A stretch of DNA of 64,000 nt from an uncultured Lachnospiraceae bacterium (GCA_910587765.1 CAJUNR010000019.1:22955-86954); one strand, 5' to 3'. Positions 36,753-45,072 are shown, counted from the stretch's first letter. A program made the numbers and translations. Notes: generated from the letters alone by a model not told the origin.

Positions 36753-38162
36753 ATGGCAAATATGTTTGATAAATATTTTATCTGTGACGATACATTCAGC
36801 AATCTGGAGAGCGGGGGAAAGACCGTCGGCTTTCAGATCGGCATTAAAGTAAGCTATTACCGCGGTGTGAATCTGGCGATTGTTCATGATTTTGAACTGG
36901 AAGTGGACGGGGAACGGTATACGAAGGAGCAGATTCTCTTCACGCTCCGCGATACTTCGTATACATATGAGGAGATGAAGGGACGCACGGACGTACACTG
37001 GGATTTCGGGGAGATTGCGTACCTGAGAGTGGAGAAGGAAGGTGGACTGTCGGACCGGCCGCACAGGGTAAAAGTGCATGAAGCAATCCGGATTGTAAAC
37101 GGTATGAATATTCCGCCGGTGATGTTCTGCGCCAACTGGGAGAAAGAACTTACGCTGGCGGCGCCGGTCAAAATTCCGCCGAGGATCAAAAGAGGCGTTT
37201 CCTTCTACAGCTATCAGGACGAGTATTATCTCGGAAAACTGGATGCGGAGGGCTGTATCCGCGCCGTTTCCGAACTGGGGGCAAAAGGTGTGGAGATCAT
37301 CTCGGAAGCGATCATTCCCAATTTCCCCAATCCGCCCCAGAGCTGGGTCGATCAGTGGTTTGAGTGGATGAAGAAATACGGCACGGAGCCGGTCTGCTAC
37401 GATATGTTTATGGACGGCCAGATCATTGACGGGGTCGATATTTCGGAAGAAGAGGCGGTAGAGATCATGGAGACGAATATCCGCCTGGCGGCAAGGCTCG
37501 GCTTCCGTTTCCTTCGGGTCGTCTACACCATTCCTCTGAACATCATTGAGAAAGCGCTTCCGTGCGCGGAGCGCTACAATGTGGTGATGGGGCTGGAGAT
37601 TCATCCGCCGTTCCGGCTTGGGACCGAGTGGGTGGATAAATACATTGATTTTATCAAACGGACAGGAACGAAATATTTCTCGATCATTCCGGATTTCGGA
37701 ATCTTTATCGAGAAGCCGATACCGGCGCGGGAGAAGAAAGCGCTCAAACACGGGGCGACGCCGGCGATTGTCGAGTATATTCATGAGGCGTACAGCTCGA
37801 GAATGACCTACGAGCAGGCAATGGAGAAGATCCGGACGATGAATCCCAACGACGTGGATCTGGAATGGGCGAAGGAAGCTTTCAGCTACACCTGGTGTGA
37901 TCCGGCGCTGATCGGTGATTATATTCCGTACATTTCGCATATTCACGCCAAGGTCTATGACATGGATCTGGAACGGCAGATCGATCCCAGTATCGACAAC
38001 GAGACGATTTTCCGCGTGCTGAAGGAGAAGGGATGGTCCGGCTATATCTGCACGGAATATGAGGGACAGCGGATTTTCCACGACGAAGCGGATATGGACG
38101 TCGACAATATGGCAATGATCAGGGCGCATCATGAGATGATGAAGAGATATATCGGAGAATAG
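36753..38162 (+). CDS. Fused C-glycoside deglycosidase-like protein: DUF6379 (beta) + TIM barrel (alpha)
   Basis: 469 aa. Residues about 1-135 match the beta subunit of C-glycoside deglycosidases (DUF6379; DgpB/DfgB type): MFDKYFICDDTF, VSYYRGVNLAIVHDFEL, VHWDFGEIAYLRVEKEGGL, ELTLAAPVK. After a short linker, residues about 150-469 form a xylose-isomerase-like TIM barrel like the alpha subunit (DgpC/DfgA type), with candidate metal ligands E282 (GLEIHPP), D314 (IIPDFGIF), H396/H398 (ISHIHAK) and E435 (CTEYEGQ). The known enzymes work as an alpha-beta complex that cleaves the C-C bond of 3-keto C-glycosides; here both parts are one chain, beta first, with no frameshift or stop. Start behind CAGGAGGAAAAGGCAT. 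It could act on another 3-keto-glycoside instead; family memory, not a search. Confidence 0.8.
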   Translation: MANMFDKYFICDDTFSNLESGGKTVGFQIGIKVSYYRGVNLAIVHDFELEVDGERYTKEQILFTLRDTSYTYEEMKGRTDVHWDFGEIAYLRVEKEGGLSDRPHRVKVHEAIRIVNGMNIPPVMFCANWEKELTLAAPVKIPPRIKRGVSFYSYQDEYYLGKLDAEGCIRAVSELGAKGVEIISEAIIPNFPNPPQSWVDQWFEWMKKYGTEPVCYDMFMDGQIIDGVDISEEEAVEIMETNIRLAARLGFRFLRVVYTIPLNIIEKALPCAERYNVVMGLEIHPPFRLGTEWVDKYIDFIKRTGTKYFSIIPDFGIFIEKPIPAREKKALKHGATPAIVEYIHEAYSSRMTYEQAMEKIRTMNPNDVDLEWAKEAFSYTWCDPALIGDYIPYISHIHAKVYDMDLERQIDPSIDNETIFRVLKEKGWSGYICTEYEGQRIFHDEADMDVDNMAMIRAHHEMMKRYIGE

Positions 38163-38174
38163 GAGGAAGAGAAG

Positions 38175-39329
38175 ATGGCGGGAATCCTGGATCGGTTTAA
38201 GGTAAACCTTCCGGAAGAAGAGGAACTGGATGTAAGTCATAAGATAAAGGCCGGGATTATCGGTGTGGGCTGGATCACGGAGGCGCATGTAACGTCGCTG
38301 CTGCGGTGTCCGGATGTGGAGATTGTGGCGGCGGCAGAGCTGATGGAAGGAAAAGCAGAGAAATTCTTCCGGAAGTTCGATCTGAATGAGGTGAGGTGCT
38401 ACCGCAGCCATCAGGAAATGCTGGAGAAAGAAGAACTGGATATTGTCAGTATCTGTACGCCCAACAAGGTGCACGCTTCCTGCAGCATTGACGCGCTCCG
38501 GGCTGGGGTGAACGTTCTCTGTGAGAAGCCGATGAGCGTAACACTGGAAGAGGCGGTAGAGATGTGCAGGGCGGAAAAAGAGAGTGGCAAAATGCTCTCC
38601 ATCGGTTTCCAGCCGCGCATGGCGGAGAATATGAAAATGATCCGCAAAATCGTGCAGTCCGGGGAACTGGGCAGGGTATATTACATCCAGTCCGGCGGCG
38701 GCCGCAGGCACGGGATTCCGACGCCGTTCGGTACCTCTTTTATCGACAAAAATACGGCGGGCATCGGCGCCATGGGGGATATCGGATGTTATTCGCTGGA
38801 TATGCTTCTGAACGCCGTCGGATATCCGAAACCGCTGACGGTGACCGGATACAAATCCGGATATTTTGGATGCCGGCCTTCCTATTATACAGTGCATCCG
38901 GAATACGCGGAGAAATTCTCGGTGGAGGACTTTGCGGCGGGCTTCGTCCGTCTGGAGGGCGACATCGTGCTTGACTTCCGTATTTCGTGGGCGATGCATA
39001 TGGATACGATGGGCGATGCGCTGATTCTGGGAACAGAGGGCGGACTCCGTATCCCCTCCACTGAGTGCTGGAACGGTTCGGTGGGCGGTCCGCTGAAGAT
39101 TTACCATGACGTGGCGGGCGTCCAGACGGAGACGGTGCTTCCTTATGAGGAGGAGGACATCGGAGAGCTTTTCTATAAGAAGATCCGTTCTTTTGTCACG
39201 GCAGTGAAGAAAGGGCAGCAGTCGCCCGTGCCCGCGAAAGAGATTCTCTATAACCAGGCGATCATTGACGGCATTGTGCGTTCCGCCGAGCTGGGCCGCG
39301 AAGTAGAGATTGAGATACCGGAGATATAA
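38175..39329 (+). CDS. Gfo/Idh/MocA family oxidoreductase (second of two)
   Basis: 384 aa with an unusual 25-residue N-terminal extension before the Rossmann motif AGIIGVGWITEAH. VLCEKPMSVTLEEAVEMC has the catalytic Lys, and GAMGDIGCYSLDMLLNAV the C-terminal active-site segment. It lies directly after the fused deglycosidase gene, 12 nt apart, the position in which DgpA-type 3-dehydrogenases are found relative to DgpBC. It is therefore the best candidate for oxidising the glycoside C3 before cleavage, or for reducing the 3-keto sugar afterwards. Confidence 0.9.
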   Translation: MAGILDRFKVNLPEEEELDVSHKIKAGIIGVGWITEAHVTSLLRCPDVEIVAAAELMEGKAEKFFRKFDLNEVRCYRSHQEMLEKEELDIVSICTPNKVHASCSIDALRAGVNVLCEKPMSVTLEEAVEMCRAEKESGKMLSIGFQPRMAENMKMIRKIVQSGELGRVYYIQSGGGRRHGIPTPFGTSFIDKNTAGIGAMGDIGCYSLDMLLNAVGYPKPLTVTGYKSGYFGCRPSYYTVHPEYAEKFSVEDFAAGFVRLEGDIVLDFRISWAMHMDTMGDALILGTEGGLRIPSTECWNGSVGGPLKIYHDVAGVQTETVLPYEEEDIGELFYKKIRSFVTAVKKGQQSPVPAKEILYNQAIIDGIVRSAELGREVEIEIPEI

Positions 39330-39350
39330 GGAACAGGAGGATTGGATGAT

Positions 39351-40259
39351 ATGATGAAATTGGGGTTACATACGGCGATTCTGGCCGATCTCTGTTTTGA
39401 GGAAGTGGTGGATTACGCTGCGAAGACAGGTTTCCGTTCACTGGAAGTGTGCTGCTGGCCCAAAGGGGGAGCGGACCGCAGGTATGCCGGGGTGACGCAT
39501 ATTGACGTGGAGAATCTGACGGAGGAAAAGGCGGAGTATTATGTAAACTATGCGGCATCCAGGGGAGTCCGCATTGCGTGCCTCGGATATTTTCCGAACG
39601 CGCTGTCCGACGATGAGGATACGGCCCGGGTCTCCATCACGCACACGAAGAAAGTGATCGAAGCCGCCGCAATGATGAAAGTGAATCTGGTGACGACTTT
39701 CATCGGGAGAAATAAAAAGAAAACGACGGAAGAAAATATTGCGCTGATGAAGGAGGTATGGCCGCCGATTCTCAGGCTGGCGGAGGAAAAGGGCGTGCGC
39801 GTCGCCATTGAAAACTGCCCCATGCTGTATACCGGCGATGAATGGCCGGGCGGAAACAACCTGGCGACAACGCCGTACGTGTGGCGGGAAATGTTCCGTA
39901 TGAGTCCGAATATCGGACTGTGCTACGATCCGTCCCATCTTGTACTTCAGGGAATGACCGAGTGGAGACCGGTGGTGGAATTTCCGGAGCGGATTTTCCA
40001 TGTCCATCTGAAAGATATCCAGATCGATCAGGAGAAGGTGGAGGAATACGGAAGATTCTCCTATCCGTCTCTCTGGCACCGGCCGAAGATGCCGGGACTC
40101 GGCGAGGTCAATTTCCCACAGCTGATCAGCAGACTGAACGAGAGCGGATACCAGGGCGACGCCTGCATCGAATGCGAGGACCGTGCCTTTGAAGGCTCCC
40201 TTGAGGACACGAAGGAAGGGATCGAACTGTCCTACCGGTATCTGAGGGCGTATATGTAG
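39351..40259 (+). CDS. Sugar phosphate isomerase/epimerase family TIM barrel
   Basis: 302 aa from the ATG at 39351 (AGGAGG 10 nt upstream; the TTG at 39342 is too close to it). AKTGFRSLEVCCWPKGGADR opens the barrel; metal-ligand candidates lie in VRVAIENCPM, IGLCYDPSHL, IFHVHLKDIQID and ACIECEDRAF. The family isomerises or epimerises keto sugars. Last gene of the operon; it probably processes the keto sugar produced by the dehydrogenase and lyase. Confidence 0.88.
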   Translation: MMKLGLHTAILADLCFEEVVDYAAKTGFRSLEVCCWPKGGADRRYAGVTHIDVENLTEEKAEYYVNYAASRGVRIACLGYFPNALSDDEDTARVSITHTKKVIEAAAMMKVNLVTTFIGRNKKKTTEENIALMKEVWPPILRLAEEKGVRVAIENCPMLYTGDEWPGGNNLATTPYVWREMFRMSPNIGLCYDPSHLVLQGMTEWRPVVEFPERIFHVHLKDIQIDQEKVEEYGRFSYPSLWHRPKMPGLGEVNFPQLISRLNESGYQGDACIECEDRAFEGSLEDTKEGIELSYRYLRAYM

Positions 40260-40362
40260 GTTTTGCGTGCAGGTCCGGATGGTAACTCAGGTAGAAAATT
40301 TTATGAGAAATGTAAAGAAATTCCTTGTTGAATCCAAAAAAATGTAGTAAACTACGTGTATA

Positions 40363-40376
40363 GGCACGGGCGTGCC
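40363..40376 (+). other. GC-rich palindrome in the aldolase leader
   Basis: GGCACG-GG-CGTGCC lies 30 nt before the aldolase start. It could be a leader hairpin or an operator. No matching copy was seen elsewhere in the window. Confidence 0.35.
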
Positions 40377-40405
40377 AAATTTGGATAGAGAAAGGATGAC
40401 CAACA

Positions 40406-41344
40406 ATGCCATTAGTTACAACCAAAGAAATGTTCAAAAAAGCCTATGAAGGCGGATACGCCATCGGTGCATTCAACGTGAACAACATGGAGATCGTTCA
40501 GGGAATCGCAGACGCGGCGATTGAGCTTAATTCCCCGATTATCCTGCAGGTGTCCGCAGGTGCAAGAAAGTATGCGAAGCACAACTACTTAGTAAAATTA
40601 GTTGAGGCTGTTCTTGTAGAGGCTCCGGATCTTCCTATCGCTCTTCATCTGGATCACGGTGCAGACTTCGAGATCTGCAAGTCCTGTATCGACGGCGGAT
40701 TTACTTCCGTTATGATCGACGGTTCTCATCATGATTTCGAGACCAATATTGAGCTGACGAAGAAAGTTGTAGAATATGCGCATGAAAGAGGCGTTGTTGT
40801 AGAGGCAGAGCTTGGAAGACTGGCCGGCATTGAGGATGCGGTGAACGTGTCTGACGCGGATGCGGCTTATACGCAGCCGGATGAAGTGGAAGAGTTCGTA
40901 ACCCGTACCGGTGTAGACTCCCTGGCAATCGCGATCGGAACGAGCCATGGCGCTTACAAATTCAAACCGGGTACCAACCCGCAGCTTCGTTTTGATATCC
41001 TTGCAGAGATCGAGAAGAGAATCCCCGAGTTCCCGATCGTTCTTCACGGTGCATCCTCCGTTCCGCAGGAATTTGTGAAGATCATCAACGAGCACGGCGG
41101 CGCTCTGAAAGATGCGATCGGCGTTCCGGAAGAACAGCTTCGTCAGGCGGCAAGATCTGCCGTATGTAAGATCAACATTGATTCCGATCTTCGTCTCGGC
41201 ATGACCGCTGGTATCCGTGAAGTGATGTGGACAAACCCGGCGGCATTCGATCCGCGCGAGTATCTGAAAGTCGGACGTGCGAATGTCAAGACGGTCGTTA
41301 TGCACAAGATCAAAGATGTGCTTGGTTCGGAAGGAAAAGCCTGA
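40406..41344 (+). CDS. fba: Class II fructose-bisphosphate aldolase
   Basis: 312 aa. Zinc ligands in ALHLDHGADFE and VEAELG and in GTSHGAYK and VLHGASSVP; catalytic Asp in HLDHG. VMIDGSHHDFETNI is typical. It splits fructose-1,6-bisphosphate in glycolysis. Codon use differs from its neighbours (many GTT, GCT and CTT codons and GAA), suggesting high expression. It has its own 146-bp upstream region, separate from the preceding operon, and a strong terminator after it. Confidence 0.93.
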   Translation: MPLVTTKEMFKKAYEGGYAIGAFNVNNMEIVQGIADAAIELNSPIILQVSAGARKYAKHNYLVKLVEAVLVEAPDLPIALHLDHGADFEICKSCIDGGFTSVMIDGSHHDFETNIELTKKVVEYAHERGVVVEAELGRLAGIEDAVNVSDADAAYTQPDEVEEFVTRTGVDSLAIAIGTSHGAYKFKPGTNPQLRFDILAEIEKRIPEFPIVLHGASSVPQEFVKIINEHGGALKDAIGVPEEQLRQAARSAVCKINIDSDLRLGMTAGIREVMWTNPAAFDPREYLKVGRANVKTVVMHKIKDVLGSEGKA

Positions 41345-41373
41345 GAACGGCACAGAACAAACGAAAAGTAATT

Positions 41374-41405
41374 GGGCAGGGAAGATTTCTTCCCTGCCCG
41401 ATTTT
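41374..41405. terminator. Terminator between fba and the GntR gene
   Basis: GGGCAGGGAAG (41374-41384) pairs perfectly with CTTCCCTGCCC (41389-41399) around ATTT, followed by GATTTTG. It ends two convergent genes. The core is shared with the hairpin at 16791-16818. Confidence 0.75.
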
Positions 41406-41407
41406 GT

Positions 41408-42220
41408 TTACAGACTGATGCGTCTCTGAAAGTCGATGGGAGTTTTGCCTGCATTCTGGTGCTGGTATAAGTCGAGCTCAAAGATACATTTGTCCGCTCT
41501 GGTCACAGAAGCGGTGTACTCAAAGACATATCCGGAGTCCAGATGGGAGATGCGCGTGATGCTGTATCCGGGCACCCGAGCGCTGCACTTGAGAAGTTCC
41601 GCGAAGCGCTTGTTGATGATGATCGCTTCGATCGTCTCATTGGCATGATACAGATTCAGCGAGTACCGTTCCTTCAGCGTGTGATAAAGCGAGGAGGAGG
41701 AAAAGTTATAAAGTTCAATTCCCGGACACAGATAGTAAGGTATGTAAGTGTCTTCCAGGAGAATCGGTTCTCCGTTGGCGCAGCGCAGGCGGGTGAGATG
41801 GAAAGCCGTGCGCTGTCCGGACGGCATCTGCAGCGTGTCGGAGAGCTTCTCGTCCTTTAGTTCCAGCAGTTCTGATTTGAGGACCACCGAGGTGGGCTCG
41901 GCGCCCAGACTGAGCATGTTCTCCGTGAAATCATACAGATAGCTGATGGGGCGTTTCAGCTTCTGGTCGGCAATGAATGATCCCTTGCCCCGGTATCGGA
42001 CGATGTATCCTTCTTCTGTCAACTGGTTCATACACTGCCGGATCGTCGTCCGGCTGACATTGAGAATTTCGCAGAGCTCGTTTTCCGCAATGACCCGGTC
42101 GCCCGGTTTGAAGACGCCTGCCTGGATCTGAATCTTGATATAGTTCGCGAGCTGCGCATAAAGCGGAGACAGCATATCCTGTGAAAAGCGGAACGTCTTT
42201 TTAAAATATTCCCTGTCCAT
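41408..42220 (-). CDS. GntR-family (HutC/UTRA) transcriptional regulator
   Basis: 270 aa. N-terminal winged helix (LCEILNVSRTTIRQCMNQLT, then YIVRYRGKGSFI), then a UTRA ligand-binding domain. HutC-type proteins bind GT-(N)-TA-(N)-AC palindromes; TGTATGATACA occurs in its own upstream region and TGTATCATACA twice between the dehydrogenase and kinase genes at 26.4-26.5 kb, so these are probable targets. The effector is likely a phosphorylated sugar. Start behind GAGGTAATT. Confidence 0.9.
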   Translation of the reverse strand: MDREYFKKTFRFSQDMLSPLYAQLANYIKIQIQAGVFKPGDRVIAENELCEILNVSRTTIRQCMNQLTEEGYIVRYRGKGSFIADQKLKRPISYLYDFTENMLSLGAEPTSVVLKSELLELKDEKLSDTLQMPSGQRTAFHLTRLRCANGEPILLEDTYIPYYLCPGIELYNFSSSSLYHTLKERYSLNLYHANETIEAIIINKRFAELLKCSARVPGYSITRISHLDSGYVFEYTASVTRADKCIFELDLYQHQNAGKTPIDFQRRISL

Positions 42221-42300
42221 AATTACCTCATTACTTTCGGCGGAATTGTTGGCGCAGGTACTGGATAATGTTCCGGTCCTGTGCTATAATAAGTAAGGAA

Positions 42301-42311
42301 TGTATGATACA
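42301..42311. promoter_or_regulatory. Candidate GntR operator, copy 3
   Basis: TGTATGATACA, a palindrome differing only in the central base from the two copies at 26.4-26.5 kb. It begins 10 bp after a TATAAT at 42285-42290 that probably serves the downstream plus-strand gene, and sits in the divergent gap of the GntR gene. Confidence 0.55.
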
Positions 42312-42377
42312 AACAATACATAATTTCGTATTTGTTTTAAAGGATATCATATTCCGGAAAGGATTGCAAGCGGGAAA

Positions 42378-43178
42378 ATGATGAATCAGTCGGAAAATTT
42401 ATATCAAAAAGATATGCAATGCGTATTGGAATTTCTCTGCCAGAGAGATGTGGACTGTCTGGATCTGGAGAGCGTGAAAAAGTGGTTCGGAGGGGAGACA
42501 GCAACGGCGGTGGTCGTGTTTGGAAACGAGCTGCCGCAGACGGCGGAGGCAGGCTGCCTGGCCTTTCTGGCGGGACTCGGGGAGCGGCTTGTTTTCTGCG
42601 GCGGGACCGGGCATTCCACCGAATTGCTGAAAAAAAGAGCCGGCGCGGATGAAAGGTATCGGGAATGCGCGCAGAAAACTTCGGAGGCGGCTGTATTTTC
42701 GGAAATCGCAGTGAAACGATATGGAATACCGGGGGATAAGATTCTGCTGGATGAAACGTCCGCGAACTGCGGGGAAAATGCCGCGAATGCGCGGATGATT
42801 CTGGAGGGACGTCACATTTTGCCCAGCCGGCTGATTCTGATGCAGGATCCGCTCATGCAGAGGAGAAGCGCCATGTCGCTTAAAAAAGCAATGCCGGATT
42901 CGACGCGCATTCTCAGTTACGCCCCGTTTCTCCCGCAGTGCGACGAGCGGCTGAATCCGCTGCCCTGGCAGGGAGCCGTATGGGAGAGGGAGCGTTTTCT
43001 GGAGCTGGCGCTGGGAGAGATTCCGCGTCTGCGGGACGATGAGAACGGCTATGGACCCAACGGTAAAGGCTTTATCGGCCATGTGGAGATTCCGGAGGAG
43101 GTAGAAACGGCGTGGAAGAAACTGTACGATGCGGAAGCGGACGCGCGCAGGAGGTGCCGGGTGCAGGACGGGCGGTAG
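42378..43178 (+). CDS. YdcF-like (DUF218) protein
   Basis: 266 aa. Blocks TAVVVFGNELP, RLVFCGGTGHST, LLDETSANCGENAANARMIL and SRLILMQDPLMQRRSAMSLK follow the DUF218/SanA-YdcF fold, whose E. coli YdcF binds SAM and whose true reaction is not known. No signal peptide or membrane helix, so cytoplasmic. It is divergent from the GntR gene and shares its operator-bearing gap, so it may belong to that regulon. Confidence 0.8.
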   Translation: MMNQSENLYQKDMQCVLEFLCQRDVDCLDLESVKKWFGGETATAVVVFGNELPQTAEAGCLAFLAGLGERLVFCGGTGHSTELLKKRAGADERYRECAQKTSEAAVFSEIAVKRYGIPGDKILLDETSANCGENAANARMILEGRHILPSRLILMQDPLMQRRSAMSLKKAMPDSTRILSYAPFLPQCDERLNPLPWQGAVWERERFLELALGEIPRLRDDENGYGPNGKGFIGHVEIPEEVETAWKKLYDAEADARRRCRVQDGR

Positions 43179-43186
43179 AGAGACGG

Positions 43187-43230
43187 ATACCGAAAAGAGG
43201 ACATGAAGCTTCACGTCCTCTTTTCGGTAT
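43187..43230. terminator. Near-perfect 44-nt palindrome, bidirectional terminator
   Basis: A 16-bp stem joins 43187-43202 and 43215-43230; its inner part pairs AAAAGAGGAC with GTCCTCTTTT. The 12-nt loop contains TGAAGCTTCA, itself palindromic, so only one base pair of the 44 nt is mismatched. It lies between the ends of two convergent genes. Confidence 0.75.
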
Positions 43231-43240
43231 TAGGAGAAAT

Positions 43241-43879
43241 TTATTTTCTGACATCCTTGACGATCTGCGCCGCCTCTTTGCAGAGCTCTTTGATCTTGTC
43301 AAATTCTCCGCCGGAGATCAGATCGCCTTTTACCATCCAGCTCCCGCCGCAGGCGTGGATTTTGCCGGATTTCAGGTAGTCAACGACATTTTTTGCGCTG
43401 ATGCCGCCGGTAGGCATGAACTTCATGGTAGTATAAGCCGCGCCGACCGCGTTGATCATCGGCAGTCCGCCGGACGGTTCCGCCGGGAAGAACTTGACCA
43501 CTTCAAGGCCGAGTTCAATGGCCTTCTCGATCTCGCCCGGAGTCACAACGCCGGGAGTGACGGGGACGTTCTTGTCGATGCAGTACTGTACGACTTTCGG
43601 GTTCAGCCCCGGGCTTACGATGAACTTCGCGCCCGCCGCGACAGCGCGATCCACCTGCTCCGTCGTCAGAACCGTGCCTGCGCCTACCAGCAGCTCCGGA
43701 AATTTCTCGGACATGATGCGGATGGATTCTTCCGCCGCATCCGTACGGAAAGTCACTTCCGCACAGGGAAGACCGCCCTCAAGAAGCGCCCTGCCAAGCG
43801 GCTCCGCGTCTTTGGCATCATTTAAAACAACAACGGGAATGATTCCGATTTCATGCATTTTCTGTAATACTTCGTTCAT
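43241..43879 (-). CDS. eda: 2-dehydro-3-deoxy-phosphogluconate aldolase
   Basis: 212 aa from the ATG at 43879 (AAAAAGGAGAAGATT upstream); the longer open frame to 44188 overlaps the kinase gene and is spurious. Class I aldolase with Schiff-base Lys in LEVVKFFPAEPSGG, catalytic Glu in CAEVTFRT, and FMPTGGISAKN phosphate loop. It cleaves KDPG into pyruvate and glyceraldehyde-3-phosphate, the last step of hexuronate breakdown. It follows the KDG kinase gene in one operon. Confidence 0.94.
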   Translation of the reverse strand: MNEVLQKMHEIGIIPVVVLNDAKDAEPLGRALLEGGLPCAEVTFRTDAAEESIRIMSEKFPELLVGAGTVLTTEQVDRAVAAGAKFIVSPGLNPKVVQYCIDKNVPVTPGVVTPGEIEKAIELGLEVVKFFPAEPSGGLPMINAVGAAYTTMKFMPTGGISAKNVVDYLKSGKIHACGGSWMVKGDLISGGEFDKIKELCKEAAQIVKDVRK

Positions 43880-43932
43880 AATCTTCTCCTTTTTATATAA
43901 TATTCTGAAACCTGCCGATGTCGATGGCGTTA

Positions 43933-45030
43933 TTATCTCTGTACCCGTGCGCCGGCGCCGCCCATGATTGCTTCCACTTCTTTTCTGGACGCCATTGTCG
44001 TATCGCCCGGTGTGGTCATGGCCAGTGCGCCGTGCGCCGCGCCGTAGTTGACGGCGGTCTCGGCGTCGCCGGTGGTCATCAGCCCGTAGATCAGTCCGGA
44101 AGCGAAGGAATCGCCGCCGCCGACCCGGTCCATGATCTCCAGACCCTTGTAGTCTTTGGCTTTGTAGATCTCGCCGCCGGCCCAGCACAGTGCGCTCCAG
44201 TCATTGACTGTAGCGGTCTTCACTTCACGGAGGGTGGTAGCGACCGCCTTGAAGTTCGGATAGGTCTCAACGGCGGTATTAATCATCTTTTTGTAACCGT
44301 CGATGTTCAGTTTCTTCAGATTCTCGTCATTTCCCTCGATCTGGAAGCCCAGGCAGGCGGTAAAGTCTTCCTCGTTTCCGATCATGACATCCACATACTG
44401 TGCGATTTCCTTATTGACCTGCTGCGCCTTCTCCTGTCCGCCGATCGCGCTCCACATGGAAGGACGGTAGTTGAGATCGTAGGAGACGATGGTGCCGTGT
44501 TTCTTCGCGGTTTTGATGGCGGCCAGGACGGTCTCGCATGCCTGCTCGGACAGAGCCGCGTAGATGCCGCCGGTATGGAGCCAGCGCACGCCCAGTTCTC
44601 CGAAGATGTGCTCGAAGTCAAAGTCCTCCGGCGTCGCCTTGGAGATCGCCGTATTGGCGCGGTCGGAGCACCCCACTGCTCCGCGGATACCGAAGCCTCT
44701 CTCGGTAAAGTTGATGCCGTTTCGGCAGATCCGTCCGATGCCGTCGGTCTTCATCCATTTGATCAGAGATGTGTCAACCCCGCCCTGCAGGATGAAATCC
44801 TCCATGAGCATACCCACCTCGTTGTCCGCGAAAGCGGTGATCACGGCGGTCTTCAGCCCGAAGCACCTGCGCAGGCCGCGGACGACGTTGTACTCTCCGC
44901 CGCCTTCCCATGCGCGGAACTGTCTGGCCGTGCGGATGCGTCCCTCGCCGGGATCGAGACGAAGCATGACTTCGCCCAGGGAGACCGCGTCAAACATACA
45001 TTCACTTGCTGGTTTGAGATTCAGATTCAT
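43933..45030 (-). CDS. kdgK: 2-keto-3-deoxygluconate kinase (PfkB family)
   Basis: 365 aa. Lid segment REFRAWEGGGEYNVVRGL has the equivalent ARQFRAWEGGGEYN here; IVSYDLNYRPSMW is characteristic of KDG kinases, and DRVGGGDSFASGLIYGL is signature 2 with catalytic Asp. It phosphorylates KDG to KDPG for the aldolase that follows. Start behind AAAGGAGAGGTATT. Two palindromic operators lie between its promoter and start codon. Confidence 0.92.
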   Translation of the reverse strand: MNLNLKPASECMFDAVSLGEVMLRLDPGEGRIRTARQFRAWEGGGEYNVVRGLRRCFGLKTAVITAFADNEVGMLMEDFILQGGVDTSLIKWMKTDGIGRICRNGINFTERGFGIRGAVGCSDRANTAISKATPEDFDFEHIFGELGVRWLHTGGIYAALSEQACETVLAAIKTAKKHGTIVSYDLNYRPSMWSAIGGQEKAQQVNKEIAQYVDVMIGNEEDFTACLGFQIEGNDENLKKLNIDGYKKMINTAVETYPNFKAVATTLREVKTATVNDWSALCWAGGEIYKAKDYKGLEIMDRVGGGDSFASGLIYGLMTTGDAETAVNYGAAHGALAMTTPGDTTMASRKEVEAIMGGAGARVQR

Positions 45031-45053
45031 AATACCTCTCCTTTTGCTATCCT

Positions 45054-45069
45054 ATTCGTATATACGAAT
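45054..45069. promoter_or_regulatory. KDG operon operator 1
   Basis: ATTCGTATATACGAAT, a perfect 16-bp palindrome 24 bp upstream of the kdgK start. It is the likely site of the IclR-type regulator encoded upstream. Confidence 0.6.
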
Positions 45070-45072
45070 TTT

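Noticed and set aside
36597..39107. Minus-strand open frame of 836 codons
   Set aside because: Antisense shadow of the fused deglycosidase and oxidoreductase genes; no recognisable domain or start signal.
43880..44188. Longer open frame extending the KDPG aldolase upstream
   Set aside because: It overlaps the kdgK coding region in another frame and has no start signal; the ATG at 43879 has a good ribosome-binding site and matches the family start.
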